Assembly: GCF_009762795.1 (NCBI RefSeq)
Contig: NZ_CP046400.1
Location: 1,589,501 to 1,653,500, forward strand
Reading direction: 5' to 3'
DNA length: 64,000 nt
DNA from: Pseudodesulfovibrio cashew
GTDB lineage: Bacteria > Desulfobacterota > Desulfovibrionia > Desulfovibrionales > Desulfovibrionaceae
Below, piece by piece: positions 28,557 to 37,255 of the stretch. Each line of letters opens with the position of its first letter. The stretch's first letter is position 1. The notes below the pieces were generated by a model. That model saw only the letters and a program-made list of their open reading frames with translations. It searched no databases and was not told where the DNA came from. Made by a program: the position numbers and the translations under genes.

Positions 28557-28997
28557 CTACTTATCTAAATCAGCCCACTTGTCACTGAAGCTGATGTTTA
28601 ATGCAGTCCAATTTTGATCGGGTTTGCAGTATAAGAACGTGAAGAAGAGTGGTGTCTTCTCGGCGAAGACGATGTACGTCAACTTGACCACGGACTTCCC
28701 GTACTCTTTCCGGGCAGCTAATTCATACCGGATGCACTTCCCGACCATAGGCATCTGGGTTACGTACTGCCGCTTGGCAAGTTCAAGCTTGTCTGGGTCC
28801 ATCTGACTGGAGTCAAAGTCATCGAACCAAGTTTCAGCCATTTTGATGTACTCGCCTTTCAGCATGAGGTCGAAGCCAGCCTCTGCCATGCTTTCAGGAG
28901 TTGCCTCCGTCCAGTTTGCCGGAGTTCCGCTGTTTGCCGCTATAGCCGCGCTTGAGGCCATGAGAATGAAAGCCGTAATCGTCAGAATCCATTTCAT
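28557..28997 (-). CDS. Small secreted hypothetical protein
   Basis: 146 residues with a classical signal peptide (MKWILTITAFILMASSAAIA-A; cleavage probably after residue 20). The mature part is helical then beta, with two Cys (in GKCIRYE and LYCKPDQ) that could form a disulfide. The KGEYIKMAETWFDDF and YGKSVVKLTYIVF stretches suggest a small DUF3887/NTF2-like fold, but I do not recognise it firmly. The ribosome site AAGGA precedes ATG 28997. It stands alone, convergent with yjbQ, and is less GC-rich than the core genes. Confidence 0.75.
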   Translation of the reverse strand: MKWILTITAFILMASSAAIAANSGTPANWTEATPESMAEAGFDLMLKGEYIKMAETWFDDFDSSQMDPDKLELAKRQYVTQMPMVGKCIRYELAARKEYGKSVVKLTYIVFAEKTPLFFTFLYCKPDQNWTALNISFSDKWADLDK

Positions 28998-29323
28998 GTC
29001 AATATCCTTGGTGAAGTTGTTTTGGGCTTGGAGAATTCAATTCCTCGTAGATTGATCACGTCGTCTATCAAATCAAGCAGTAATAATCCACACCGTCAAA
29101 GAAGTCGGAAGAAATCGGTACGGGATGGAAGAAAGACACGCGGAGGCGACAGTATAGGTGGTTATCTGGTGCCTGTTGATTGAAAAAAGAGGGGAGGAGG
29201 AAGGAGGACAATTATGGTATCGGTCCTCCTACGAAGGCGAGAGGTGTCCCTACTTCCCAATACTCGCGGACTGGAGTCTCAAACCATGTAGTATCAACGG
29301 CTCCTGCCGGAGACTGACCCAGC
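28998..29323. other. Gene-free stretch (326 bp)
   Basis: Upstream of the minus-strand secreted protein and downstream of the minus-strand ZIP gene. An open frame at 29158-29355 has no ribosome site and a compositionally random product. A hairpin AGGAGGAC (29202-29209) / GTCCTCCT (29223-29230) with a 13-base loop is the only visible structure; it has no T-run. Confidence 0.55.
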
Positions 29324-30133
29324 CTAGCCCAGGGCCACGTCCAGCGTCATCATGAGGGTGAAGCCGAAGATCACGCCCATGGTGGCGAGGTCGCCGTTGC
29401 CCGATGACTGGGATTCGGGGATGACCTCTTCCACCACCACGAAGATCATGGCCCCGGCGGCAAAGGCCAGGGCGTAGGGGAGCAGGGGTTGGACCACGAG
29501 GACGGCCGCTGCGCCCAGGACTGCGGCGATGGGTTCCACCAGGCCCGAGGCCTGCCCGTAGAGGAAAGCCTTAGTGCGGGACATGCCCTCGCGGCGCAGG
29601 GGGACCGACACCGCCGTGCCTTCCGGGAAATTCTGAATGCCGATACCCATGGCAAGGGCCACTGCTCCGGCAAAGGTCGCGGAGTTCAGCCCCGCGGCCA
29701 CTGCGCCGAAGGCGACGCCCACGGCCAGGCCTTCCGGGATGTTGTGCAGGGTGATGGCGGTGACCAGCAGGGTGCTGCGCTGCCAGCTCGTCTTCACGCC
29801 CTCGGCCTCGGACATGGGCGCATTGAGGTGCAGGTGCGGCAGGAACATGTCCACCAGGCGCAGAAATATCGCGCCCATCACGAAGCCCACTGCAGCGGGA
29901 ACGAACGACCACGTTCCGAGATCACTGCTCATTTCGATGGCCGGAGCAAGCAGCGACCAGTAGCTTGCGGCGATCATGACGCCGCCGGCAAAGCCGAGCA
30001 TCACGTCGAGGGTCTTTTTAGAGATATCCTTGGCCGTGAAAACCAACGCCGCGCCGAGGGCCGTGACGCTCCATGTGAAGAGGCCTGCCATCAGAGCCTG
30101 CAATACGGGACTTTGTGCCATGAACCAATTCAT
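29324..30133 (-). CDS. ZIP family metal transporter (ZupT-like)
   Basis: A 269-residue inner-membrane divalent-cation importer with about eight hydrophobic segments. The paired metal-site helices are clear: TLHNIPEGLAVG and GIQNFPEGTAVS (H/N-x-PEG motifs), followed by VVVEEVIPES. A short His-containing cytoplasmic loop (LPHLHLN) is present. The likely substrate is zinc or another divalent metal; it cannot be decided from sequence. ATG 30133 follows AAGGAG. Divergent from the LysE-type exporter across 215 bp. Confidence 0.9.
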   Translation of the reverse strand: MNWFMAQSPVLQALMAGLFTWSVTALGAALVFTAKDISKKTLDVMLGFAGGVMIAASYWSLLAPAIEMSSDLGTWSFVPAAVGFVMGAIFLRLVDMFLPHLHLNAPMSEAEGVKTSWQRSTLLVTAITLHNIPEGLAVGVAFGAVAAGLNSATFAGAVALAMGIGIQNFPEGTAVSVPLRREGMSRTKAFLYGQASGLVEPIAAVLGAAAVLVVQPLLPYALAFAAGAMIFVVVEEVIPESQSSGNGDLATMGVIFGFTLMMTLDVALG

Positions 30134-30348
30134 GCGGAATTCTCCTTCTCAAGTGCATGAATAGATACATGCATTTCGGTGTCGATGTCCATGCCCCAGG
30201 AGGTGAAGCACATTGCGCGGCCGGTACGGGCGAGTCTCTCCCCTCGTCGCTGCGATTCATGGTCCGCCAATGGTGCCGGAAAGCGTTTTGCCGCATGTCA
30301 GACAGTACTACTTGCTTTCTCATGGAAGATGAAGGAGCATGCGCCATA

Positions 30349-30966
30349 ATGAATTTCGCTACCTGGTTGACCTATGCCCTGCTTATGACGGCCATCGCCT
30401 ACACGCCCGGGCCCATGACGCTTTTTTCCATGTCGTCGAGCCTGCGAAACGGCTTTGCCCGCACCGTGCCCGCCCTTGCCGGCGGCTCCACAGCCTATAT
30501 GGTCCAGATGGCCGTGGTCTACTTCGGTCTCGGCGTGGTGGTGCAGAACTCCCTGGTGGTCTTCAACGCCATCAAGTGGGCCGGGGTGGTCTACCTGATC
30601 GTGCTCGGGGTGAAGAACTGGCGCGCGGCCGTACGTACGCTTCAGGAAGACGACAGCGCCCGGGCCGCCTCCCGCCGCAGGCAGTTCAGCCTCGGCTTTT
30701 TGACCGGTATGTCCAACCCCAAATCCGTTTTGGTGTTTACCGTCCTTTTCCCGCAGTTCATCGACCCGGCTCGCTACACTTCGGACTTCCTGACGCTGGC
30801 CGTCACCTTTGCCGTGCTCCAGCTCAGCAGCGCCGTGTCCTACGCTCTGTTCGGGGCACGCGTCTTCACTTGGCTGCATCGCCGGGGATTGGCCCATGTG
30901 CAAAACCGGATCACCGCCGTGGTGCTTTTCCTGGCCGGAGGAATGCTGGCGGTGAGTGAGCGGTAG
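30349..30966 (+). CDS. LysE family exporter
   Basis: A 205-residue inner-membrane protein with about six hydrophobic segments, the normal RhtB/LysE size. Signature AYTPGPMTLFSMSSSLRNG at residues about 16-35 is the LysE motif; GMSNPKSVLVF is the second conserved loop. Members export amino acids or small metabolites; the substrate is unknown. ATG 30349 was chosen because the family starts there and AAGGAG (30332-30337) lies upstream; the longer frame begins without support. Confidence 0.9.
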   Translation: MNFATWLTYALLMTAIAYTPGPMTLFSMSSSLRNGFARTVPALAGGSTAYMVQMAVVYFGLGVVVQNSLVVFNAIKWAGVVYLIVLGVKNWRAAVRTLQEDDSARAASRRRQFSLGFLTGMSNPKSVLVFTVLFPQFIDPARYTSDFLTLAVTFAVLQLSSAVSYALFGARVFTWLHRRGLAHVQNRITAVVLFLAGGMLAVSER

Positions 30967-31176
30967 CCTCGAATCCCGATTGTCCGCTTTGTCATAGCAT
31001 CCGGTGTCCACCTGAGACTTCGCTGTCTCCAGGTGGTGTTGTCGCCTTTTTGCCGCAGGGATGAAATTCGAAAATAATAATCGCTCCACAGCACTTCGGG
31101 GGTATGCTGGATTTGCCCGCCGCAAAGCGTAGGCCTTGTCGCGGGACGGTATGACGGATTCTTCCGGAGTGGGATT

Positions 31177-32073
31177 ATGCAAGGTTGTGTGAGTTCCTTC
31201 CTGGGTCGGCTTTTGTTGTTGTGCGCGGCCTGCGTGTTTGCTTTTCCGTTCTCGGCTGGAGCGGCGGAGCGCATAGTCATGCCGCATGTCATGCCGGACG
31301 ACCCCCGCCACACTTATGTCATTTCCTTGCTTCGGCTGGCTCTGGACAAGACCGTGCCGGAGTACGGGGATTATGATCTGGTCCACCATCCCATTCCTAC
31401 TGAGCAGTCGCGGAGCCTGGAGCTTGTTGCCGAAGGCGGAGGAATAGATGTGGTCTGGACCATGACCTCCATCGAACGGGAGCGCGACCTTCTCCCCGTT
31501 CGGATCCCGCTGCAGAAGGGGCTGCTGGGGTACCGGATATTCCTCATCAGAAAAGGCCGTGCCGATGTCTTTCGGCGGGTTCGCTCCCTTGACGAGTTGC
31601 GGAGATTTGTCGCCGGGCAGGGGCACGACTGGCCCGATACGCGGATCTTGCGGCACAACGGGCTGAGGGTGAGAACCTGCCCACGCTACAGCCTCTGTTT
31701 TGGCATGCTCGCGGAGAGGCGCTTCGATTTCTTCCCTCGCGGGGTGAACGAACCGTGGGGAGAGATGCGGGAGCATCCGGGCATGCCGTTTTGCGTGGAG
31801 AAGACGATCCTGCTTCGCTATCCGGCTCCTTTGTACTTCTTTGTGAATCGAGGCAATCCCGGACTCGCCAAGCGTATTGACACGGGGTTGCGGATGGCCC
31901 TGGCAGACGGCTCCTTTGACGAACTGTTTTACAACCATCCGCAGATGCGTCAGGTCTTTCAGAAGGTCGGCTTCAAGGAGCGTAGAATCTTCGATCTGGA
32001 AAATCCGTTTTTGCCGCCCGAGACGCCTCTCGACGACGCCTCCATGTGGATAGATCTGGACAAACTGCCGTAG
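31177..32073 (+). CDS. Periplasmic solute-binding-like protein (family 3 type)
   Basis: 298 residues with a signal peptide ending near AGAA-ER (residue 30). The mature protein has the two-lobe layout of family 3 binding proteins without an adjacent permease or ATPase: LVAEGGGIDVVWTMTSIERE, the LLGYRIFLIRKG hinge and a C-terminal lobe. Stand-alone members of this kind often feed periplasmic sensors rather than ABC importers (inference). ATG 31177 follows GGAG by seven bases. The next gene is a secreted Cache-domain protein, which fits a sensory theme. Confidence 0.8.
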   Translation: MQGCVSSFLGRLLLLCAACVFAFPFSAGAAERIVMPHVMPDDPRHTYVISLLRLALDKTVPEYGDYDLVHHPIPTEQSRSLELVAEGGGIDVVWTMTSIERERDLLPVRIPLQKGLLGYRIFLIRKGRADVFRRVRSLDELRRFVAGQGHDWPDTRILRHNGLRVRTCPRYSLCFGMLAERRFDFFPRGVNEPWGEMREHPGMPFCVEKTILLRYPAPLYFFVNRGNPGLAKRIDTGLRMALADGSFDELFYNHPQMRQVFQKVGFKERRIFDLENPFLPPETPLDDASMWIDLDKLP

Positions 32074-32175
32074 CTGTTCGGGTATTTTCCCGTGTGCAAA
32101 AAAATATGGGATAACGGCTTCCGTTGAAGTATGCTGGACACGCATAGGGAGCAACGTCTTGTCTCGGGAGACTGC

Positions 32176-32688
32176 ATGAAGCGCATCACAGTATTAATCG
32201 CCGGGTTAGTCGCCGCGATTCTTCTTATTGCCTCACCCGCGTGGGCCGAAGCCCAGACCAGGAAACGGGCCATCCGTCCAGACGCCAAGCTTGCGGTGGA
32301 CGTTGTGGCCGACGGTCTTGGCGGCCTGCTGTCTGGTGTTGAAGATAGGGAGGAGCAAATTCGGCTCGTGCGCGCCTTCATCACTCCCGTCCGTTTTTTC
32401 CCTGACGGTTCCGGCTACTATTTCGTCTACGACTATTCCGGCGTGTGCATTGCCCATGGCACCCAGCCCGAGCTGGTGGGCATGGATCTCCTCGACATGA
32501 GGGACAAGGCGGGCATCCCCGTGATCCGTAAGATCATCGGAACGGCGAGAGCTGGCGGCGGATTCATCGAGTATTACTGGGAAGAGCCCGGCCTGGTCGG
32601 GACGCATGAAAAGATCAGTTACGTCAAGCCCATCCGGGGCACCGATTTCATTATCGGTACCGGCATCTACTTCATAAACCTGCGCTAG
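32176..32688 (+). CDS. Secreted single Cache-domain protein
   Basis: 170 residues: signal peptide (MKRITVLIAGLVAAILL, cleavage near AWA-EA, residue 24) followed by one small Cache domain (about 45-170). Cache hallmarks: SGYYFVYDYSGVCIAHG, a GIPVIRKIIGTARAGGGFIEY helix-strand, and DFIIGTGIYF at the end. Unlike chemoreceptors and kinases with this domain, it has no membrane anchor or output domain, so it should be a free periplasmic ligand-binding protein. ATG 32176 follows GGGAG. Its 3' end overlaps the convergent mscS gene by 17 bp. Confidence 0.85.
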   Translation: MKRITVLIAGLVAAILLIASPAWAEAQTRKRAIRPDAKLAVDVVADGLGGLLSGVEDREEQIRLVRAFITPVRFFPDGSGYYFVYDYSGVCIAHGTQPELVGMDLLDMRDKAGIPVIRKIIGTARAGGGFIEYYWEEPGLVGTHEKISYVKPIRGTDFIIGTGIYFINLR

Positions 32689-33583
32689 GCGCCGCTGCCG
32701 GTCCTCCCCTGAGGTTGACGTTGGCCGCGTGGGTGGGAATGCCTTTTTCCCGGAACACCCGGACCAGCCGGGTGGCGATGTCGCTCTTGAGGTTCCACGC
32801 CTCGCCGGGGGTCTCGGCCCAGGCCGCTATCCAGCAGACCACGCTCTCCCTGTCCATGCGCATGACCCAGAACTGGGGTTCCTCCTGATCATTGTGGTGT
32901 TCGCTTTCGGCGGCCACCTTGCGGGCGATGCGGCTGACCTCGTCAAGGTCGGCTTCGTAGGAAACCGAGAATTCAAGGTAGGCCCAGAGCAAAGAATCGT
33001 TGAGGGTCAGGTTGACGAATTCCTTGTTCAGCATCCGGCTGTTGGGGATGACGTAGCGCTTCCAGTCCCAGGTTTTGATCTTGGTGTGCGTGATGGAGAT
33101 GTCCTCCACCGTACCGTATTGTCCGTCCATCATCAGCGTGTCGCCAACGCGGAGCTGGCGGGAGAAGCTGATGACGATGCCTGAGATGAGGTTTTCCACC
33201 AGCGGTCGGGCCGCGATACCGATGACGGCGGTGGAGATGGCGACCATGACCGAGATCATGGTGCTGGGCAGCTTGCCCAGGAAGGGCAGGGTCAGGGCTA
33301 GGGCCCAGACCACCACCACACAGGCGACCAGCGTCCTGCGGATTACCGAGAAACGGGTTTTGACGCCTCTGACCATGTCCCGCCGTTCCTGCTTCTCCTC
33401 CTTGTCGGTCAGGACGTCCGTCGGCATGGCGGCGGTGGTTTCCGGCTCCTTGACCAGTTTCCGTATCCGGTCCACGCGGCGGTTCTTGAAAGACGTGACC
33501 CGGTAGTGGAGCCAGGCGTAGGCGATGGCGGAGAGGGCGGAGACCCCGGCGACGTACAGGGCTGGGTTCAACTCGGCTAACAT
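32672..33583 (-). CDS. MscS-type small-conductance mechanosensitive channel
   Basis: 303 residues: an N-terminal hydrophobic helix (about 5-25), a charged linker, two further membrane helices (about 78-125), then the pore helix and the cytoplasmic beta domain (LRVGDTLMMDGQYGTVEDISITHTKI; WDWKRYVIPNSRMLNKEF). It releases solutes on osmotic downshock. ATG 33583 is preceded by AAGGAG; the upstream in-frame start lacks a site. The convergent overlap with the Cache gene means the two transcripts are antisense at their 3' ends. Confidence 0.9.
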   Translation of the reverse strand: MLAELNPALYVAGVSALSAIAYAWLHYRVTSFKNRRVDRIRKLVKEPETTAAMPTDVLTDKEEKQERRDMVRGVKTRFSVIRRTLVACVVVVWALALTLPFLGKLPSTMISVMVAISTAVIGIAARPLVENLISGIVISFSRQLRVGDTLMMDGQYGTVEDISITHTKIKTWDWKRYVIPNSRMLNKEFVNLTLNDSLLWAYLEFSVSYEADLDEVSRIARKVAAESEHHNDQEEPQFWVMRMDRESVVCWIAAWAETPGEAWNLKSDIATRLVRVFREKGIPTHAANVNLRGGPAAAPSAGL

Positions 33584-33887
33584 GACGCTCCTTGTGCTTT
33601 TTTTCTCTTGAATTGCAAGCATAGGCATTTGGCGCCGTTTTGAAAAGGATGCGCCGCTTTCCGCAGTTTTGCGCGCCCCTCCAGGGCGGATCAGCCTGTC
33701 CGGAGTTGTCGGACTTGTTTACATAACTTACGTTTTCTTTACACATTGACCTGAAAAAACGCGGTTTTCCCCCTGATTTCAGCCTGTGTAGGGCGGAATA
33801 CTTCTTGCATTTTTACATGGCGTCGAATGCTGACGTGATCGGATGCCCTACAACGCAATCCCCCTATGGGGTTTCTTGGAGTCGGAG
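33584..33887. other. Intergenic region upstream of the PEP-CTERM gene (304 bp)
   Basis: No gene. The region is AT-rich with several TTTACA-like segments, and contains a candidate sigma-54 element: GG 33795-33796 and GC 33807-33808 in the exact GG-N10-GC spacing with a good -12 box (CTTGCA), but a poor -24 box. A promoter for mscS must lie at the left end. Confidence 0.5.
33793..33810 (+). promoter_or_regulatory. Possible sigma-54 promoter of the PEP-CTERM gene
   Basis: CGG-N10-GC with -12 sequence CTTGCAT and -24 sequence CGGAAT; spacing is exact but the -24 element lacks the CAC bases. The predicted start is near 33820, 68 bases before the ATG. Weaker than the promoter at 17459. Confidence 0.4.
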
Positions 33888-34673
33888 ATGAAAAAGACCT
33901 GTTCCGCATTGTTGCTGTCCTTGTTCCTGCTGCTGGGCGCGGCCTCGATCGCCTTCGCCGCTACGGGGACGGTGGGAATAACGCAGTACGACATCCTCAA
34001 CACCGTGGAGGATCGCACTGGAGACAACGATGGACACAGCGCGGCCTATACCGGCTCGGTTACCAATAACCCCACCACCGGACGCTGGTTCTACCGGGGC
34101 GGTGTCGGGTCGCTGAATAACGGGGATACCTATGAAGGGGTCAATGAAGGGCAACAGCTTTTCCAAGGCGGCATCGGCACCACCATGGAGCTGTTTTTCG
34201 ACACGGATTTTTATTATTCCATAATAGGCTTGCGGATTTACGGTGGCGATCCTTCCCTTCTTGGCGGATTCTTAAACGATACCCAGACGGGGGCCCTGAC
34301 ACAGTTGTCCATATCGGGTTATGATTACCTGGGCAGTGCCGACGTGACGGCCTCAGGACTCTATACCACCCCGGAGCATCTTGTGGTGTCCATATCCGGC
34401 GATAGCAGTTATGTGGATGATTACGTCGATCTGTCCGGGATTTTCGGGGGCAAGGCGGTGCAGTCTTTGACGTTGAGCGAATTCGTCGCTGCGGACGGAT
34501 ATCAGAACGGTTTTTCCTTTAGCGAGATAGAGGTATACGGGGAGAAAATCGAGATCCCCGGCCAGGATGACCCCACCGCTCCGGTGCCGGAGCCGTCGGC
34601 GCTGTTGCTGACCGGTCTCGGCATTGTCGGTCTTCTTGCCCTTCGCCGTTGCCGCAGGGCTGTCCGCGACTAG
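33888..34673 (+). CDS. PEP-CTERM sorting-domain exported protein
   Basis: 261 residues with two sorting signals. An N-terminal signal peptide (MKKTCSALLLSLFLLLGAAS, cleavage near AFA-AT) is followed by a Gly/Ser/Thr/Asp-rich beta-type ectodomain. The C-terminus is VPEPSALLL from Val233, then a hydrophobic helix ending in an Arg cluster (RRCRRAVRD). That tripartite tail is the PEP-CTERM signal processed by exosortase, usually in bacteria that make exopolysaccharide. No exosortase is in this window. The ectodomain function is unknown. ATG 33888 has GGAG upstream. Strong terminator follows. Confidence 0.9.
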   Translation: MKKTCSALLLSLFLLLGAASIAFAATGTVGITQYDILNTVEDRTGDNDGHSAAYTGSVTNNPTTGRWFYRGGVGSLNNGDTYEGVNEGQQLFQGGIGTTMELFFDTDFYYSIIGLRIYGGDPSLLGGFLNDTQTGALTQLSISGYDYLGSADVTASGLYTTPEHLVVSISGDSSYVDDYVDLSGIFGGKAVQSLTLSEFVAADGYQNGFSFSEIEVYGEKIEIPGQDDPTAPVPEPSALLLTGLGIVGLLALRRCRRAVRD

Positions 34674-34695
34674 CAGCAAACACATACACAACAGT

Positions 34696-34723
34696 AAACG
34701 CACCCCACGTGGGTGCGTTTTTT
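34696..34723 (+). terminator. Terminator after the PEP-CTERM gene
   Basis: 10-bp stem AAACGCACCC (34696-34705) / GGGTGCGTTT (34711-34720), loop CACGT, then a T-run to 34723. Confidence 0.9.
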
Positions 34724-34760
34724 GTTTGGGGATAAAAGTGCACAACCCCCACTTGACTCT

Positions 34761-34787
34761 TAAGCTTTTTTTAGATTCGACCGAATA
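34761..34787 (+). promoter_or_regulatory. Candidate sigma-28 (FliA) promoter of the flagellin gene
   Basis: TAAGCTTT (6 of 8 to TAAAGTTT) and ACCGAATA (5 of 8 to GCCGATAA) are separated by exactly 11 bases, the canonical FliA spacing. A start point about seven bases after the -10 would fall at 34794-34795, on the GTG start codon itself. Confidence 0.5.
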
Positions 34788-34794
34788 CTAAGGC

Positions 34795-35952
34795 GTGGCA
34801 CTGGCAATCAATCATAACCTGATGGCGATGAACGCCTCCCGGAACCTGGGCGCGACCTTCGGCGACCTGGCGACCTCCACACGTCGTCTTTCTTCCGGAC
34901 TGCGCATCTCCCAGGCCTCGGACGATGCAGCCGGGCTGGCCATCCGCGAACTCATGCGGGCCGAGATTGCTTCCCTGAATCAGGGCATTCGAAATGCCAA
35001 CGATGCCATCTCCCTTGTCCAGACTGCTGACGGCGCTCTCGGGGTCATCGACGAGAAGCTCATTCGCATGAAAGAGCTGGCAATGCAGGCCGCCACCGGA
35101 ACCTACAATTCGGACCAGCGGTTGATCATCGACTCCGAATACCAGGCCATGGCCAGTGAGATCACCCGCATCGCCCAGTCCACCGACTTCAACGGCATCC
35201 ACCTGCTTAACGGCAACCTGTCCGGTGCGCACAACGGCACCGGGCTTCAGGCCTCCGGCAGGCTCAAGGTCCACTTCGGCACGGGCAACGACTGCGCCGA
35301 GGACTACTATTACATCCAGATTAATACGGCCACGGCCAGCGCCCTCGGCGTTGGAGGCGGTACCAGGCGGATAGATAACCTCGACCAAGCAGGCATCCTG
35401 GCAGCAAATGCCGGAGCCACTTTCATCGCCACCGGAACCTGGCAGGTGGGGTTGCCTCTCTATAACAATACGCCGGACCCGCCCCGGAGCGAATTTGCCT
35501 CTGGATCCCAGGCCCAATTGTATACCTACAACGGCAACGTTTATGCGGTGATGACCGACACGACCGGCAGCCAGCGCGCCCTGCGTTATTCTGGCGTGAC
35601 CTATCAGGGAGAGGGCGGCCTCACCGTGACCGAGGTTACCACGCCTCCGGGCAGCCACGTGGACACCCAGGAGCGGGCGCAGGAGGCTCTTGATCCGCTC
35701 AACCGGGCCATCATCTCCAAGGACACCATCCGCGCCAATCTGGGTGCGTTGCAGAACCGGCTGGAGAACACGGTCACCGCCCTGGAGATCCAGGCCGAAA
35801 ACCTTCAGGCCGCCGAGTCGCGCATCTCGGACGTGGACGTGGCCACCGAGATGACCGAGTTCGTGCGCAACCAGATCAAGGCCCAGGCCGCCGTCTCCAT
35901 GCTTTCACAGGCCAACTCCCTGCCGAGAATGGCTCTCTCGCTTATCGGCTAG
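34795..35952 (+). CDS. Flagellin
   Basis: 385 residues. The conserved N-terminal D0/D1 domain (ALAINHNLMAMNASRNL; RLSSGLRISQASDDAAGLAI; TDFNGIHLLNG) and C-terminal D1/D0 domain (NLGALQNRLENTV; NLQAAESRISDVDVATEM; ending PRMALSLIG) frame a variable central domain (about 150-285). Filament subunit, exported through the flagellar type III system. The start must be GTG 34795: a TAA stops the frame two codons upstream and the family N-terminus begins right there. No properly spaced ribosome site precedes it, which is odd for a highly expressed gene. No other flagellar gene adjoins, so this may be an accessory or minor flagellin. Confidence 0.92.
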   Translation: MALAINHNLMAMNASRNLGATFGDLATSTRRLSSGLRISQASDDAAGLAIRELMRAEIASLNQGIRNANDAISLVQTADGALGVIDEKLIRMKELAMQAATGTYNSDQRLIIDSEYQAMASEITRIAQSTDFNGIHLLNGNLSGAHNGTGLQASGRLKVHFGTGNDCAEDYYYIQINTATASALGVGGGTRRIDNLDQAGILAANAGATFIATGTWQVGLPLYNNTPDPPRSEFASGSQAQLYTYNGNVYAVMTDTTGSQRALRYSGVTYQGEGGLTVTEVTTPPGSHVDTQERAQEALDPLNRAIISKDTIRANLGALQNRLENTVTALEIQAENLQAAESRISDVDVATEMTEFVRNQIKAQAAVSMLSQANSLPRMALSLIG

Positions 35953-36027
35953 GCCGGTTGCGACACGATCACAGAAGTTCTCCTGCGGACCGTCGTGGCA
36001 TGCTGGGTGATGGCGTTCCGGAAGTGG

Positions 36028-36771
36028 TCAGGGATAGCTTACAGAGACAAGGGTGAGCCCCTGCGGAGGGGCCGTGGCGGGCGCAAGGCTCCGATCGCCG
36101 CTTTCCAGAATGGTCCTGATCTCGTCGGGCGAAAGCCTGCCGCGTCCGGCGGCCACCAGGCAGCCCGTCAGATTGCGCACCATCTGTTTGAGGAAGCCGT
36201 TGGCCGTGAACCGCCAGACTGTTTCGTGTCCGCTGGGGCCTGGGTGGCGCGAGATACCCGTTATGGTCCGCACCGTGGATTTGACCGGGGTGCCCACGTT
36301 CTGGAAGGAGGCAAAGTCGTGCTCACCCAGAAAGACGCGGGCTGCCGCTTCCATGGCCTCGAAATCCACGGGGCCGCAGTTCCAGACGAATCGCCTGCGC
36401 TGGGGCAGGCAGAACTCGCGGGTGTGCCAGAGAGCATACTCGTAGGTTTTTCCCGTGGCCGAGTAGCGGGCATGGAAGTCCTCGTCGGTCACGACACAAT
36501 CCACGACGCGAACGTCCTTGGGCAGGATGGCGTTGAGCGCCCGCTGCCAGGGCAGGTCGGCCCGTTCGTCCGGGCTGTCGAAGTGTGCGGCCTGGCCCAG
36601 GGCATGGACCCCGGCGTCCGTACGCCCGGAGCCGTGTACACGCGGCGGCGCGCCCAGGATTTTACCCAGGGCGCGTTCCAGCTCACCCTGCACGGTGCGG
36701 CCGTAGGGCTGCAATTGCCAGCCGGAAAAGTCGGTGCCGTCGTAGGCTAGGGTGAGCTTGACGCGAGCCAT
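36028..36771 (-). CDS. truA: tRNA pseudouridine(38-40) synthase
   Basis: Isomerises uridines 38-40 in the tRNA anticodon stem. 247 residues. The catalytic Asp lies in GSGRTDAGVHA, and LTLAYDGTDFSGWQ is the N-terminal signature; FTANGFLKQMVRNLTG completes the active site. ATG 36771 is preceded by GGAGGA; the frame stays open far upstream, but those codons are antisense to yraN. Divergent from yraN-rsmI, so the group is a small RNA-modification neighbourhood. Confidence 0.95.
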   Translation of the reverse strand: MARVKLTLAYDGTDFSGWQLQPYGRTVQGELERALGKILGAPPRVHGSGRTDAGVHALGQAAHFDSPDERADLPWQRALNAILPKDVRVVDCVVTDEDFHARYSATGKTYEYALWHTREFCLPQRRRFVWNCGPVDFEAMEAAARVFLGEHDFASFQNVGTPVKSTVRTITGISRHPGPSGHETVWRFTANGFLKQMVRNLTGCLVAAGRGRLSPDEIRTILESGDRSLAPATAPPQGLTLVSVSYP

Positions 36772-36865
36772 GGGTTCCTCCAGGCCGGGACCATAGCGCA
36801 TTAGCGCGGGGCGGGGAAGGGTGGGCTTCTGGCGTCCCGGACCGGGCTGTGCTATCACTCCGGCC

Positions 36866-37255
36866 ATGGGTCTGATTGCACGAATTCTGCCGTCCAGGCG
36901 GCGTGGGGAACAGGGCGAGGAAGCGGCCGCCCGGTTCCTCAAGACGCGTGGCTTCCGCGTGCTGGAGCGCAACTGGCGATACCGGCAGTGGGAGCTGGAC
37001 CTGATATGTCGCGACAGGGACACCCTGGTTTTCGTTGAGGTCAAGACCCGGGCGGCCACGACCATGGGCTCACCAGCCGACGGGCTGGGCAGGCGGAAGC
37101 GGGAACGGCTGGTCAAGGCCGCGAGCCGGTATCTTTCCACCAAGAACCTGTGGGACATGCCGTGCCGCTTCGACTTCGTTGCCGTGGTGGACAGGGAGGG
37201 CTCCCTGGAAGTGGAGCATGTTGAAAACGCTTTTGATCTGACAGGGATGGAGTAA
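36866..37255 (+). CDS. yraN: YraN family (UPF0102) endonuclease-like protein
   Basis: 129 residues with the PD-(D/E)xK-like nuclease core of the UPF0102 family: RGEQGEEAAARFLKTRGF, then ELDLICRDRDTLVFVEVKTR (D and ExK metal ligands). The function is not established; a DNA/RNA-processing nuclease is suspected. ATG 36866 chosen by family start; an upstream frame extension is not conserved-looking. The stop TAA is immediately followed by the rsmI ATG, and yraN-rsmI neighbours are common in bacteria. Confidence 0.88.
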   Translation: MGLIARILPSRRRGEQGEEAAARFLKTRGFRVLERNWRYRQWELDLICRDRDTLVFVEVKTRAATTMGSPADGLGRRKRERLVKAASRYLSTKNLWDMPCRFDFVAVVDREGSLEVEHVENAFDLTGME

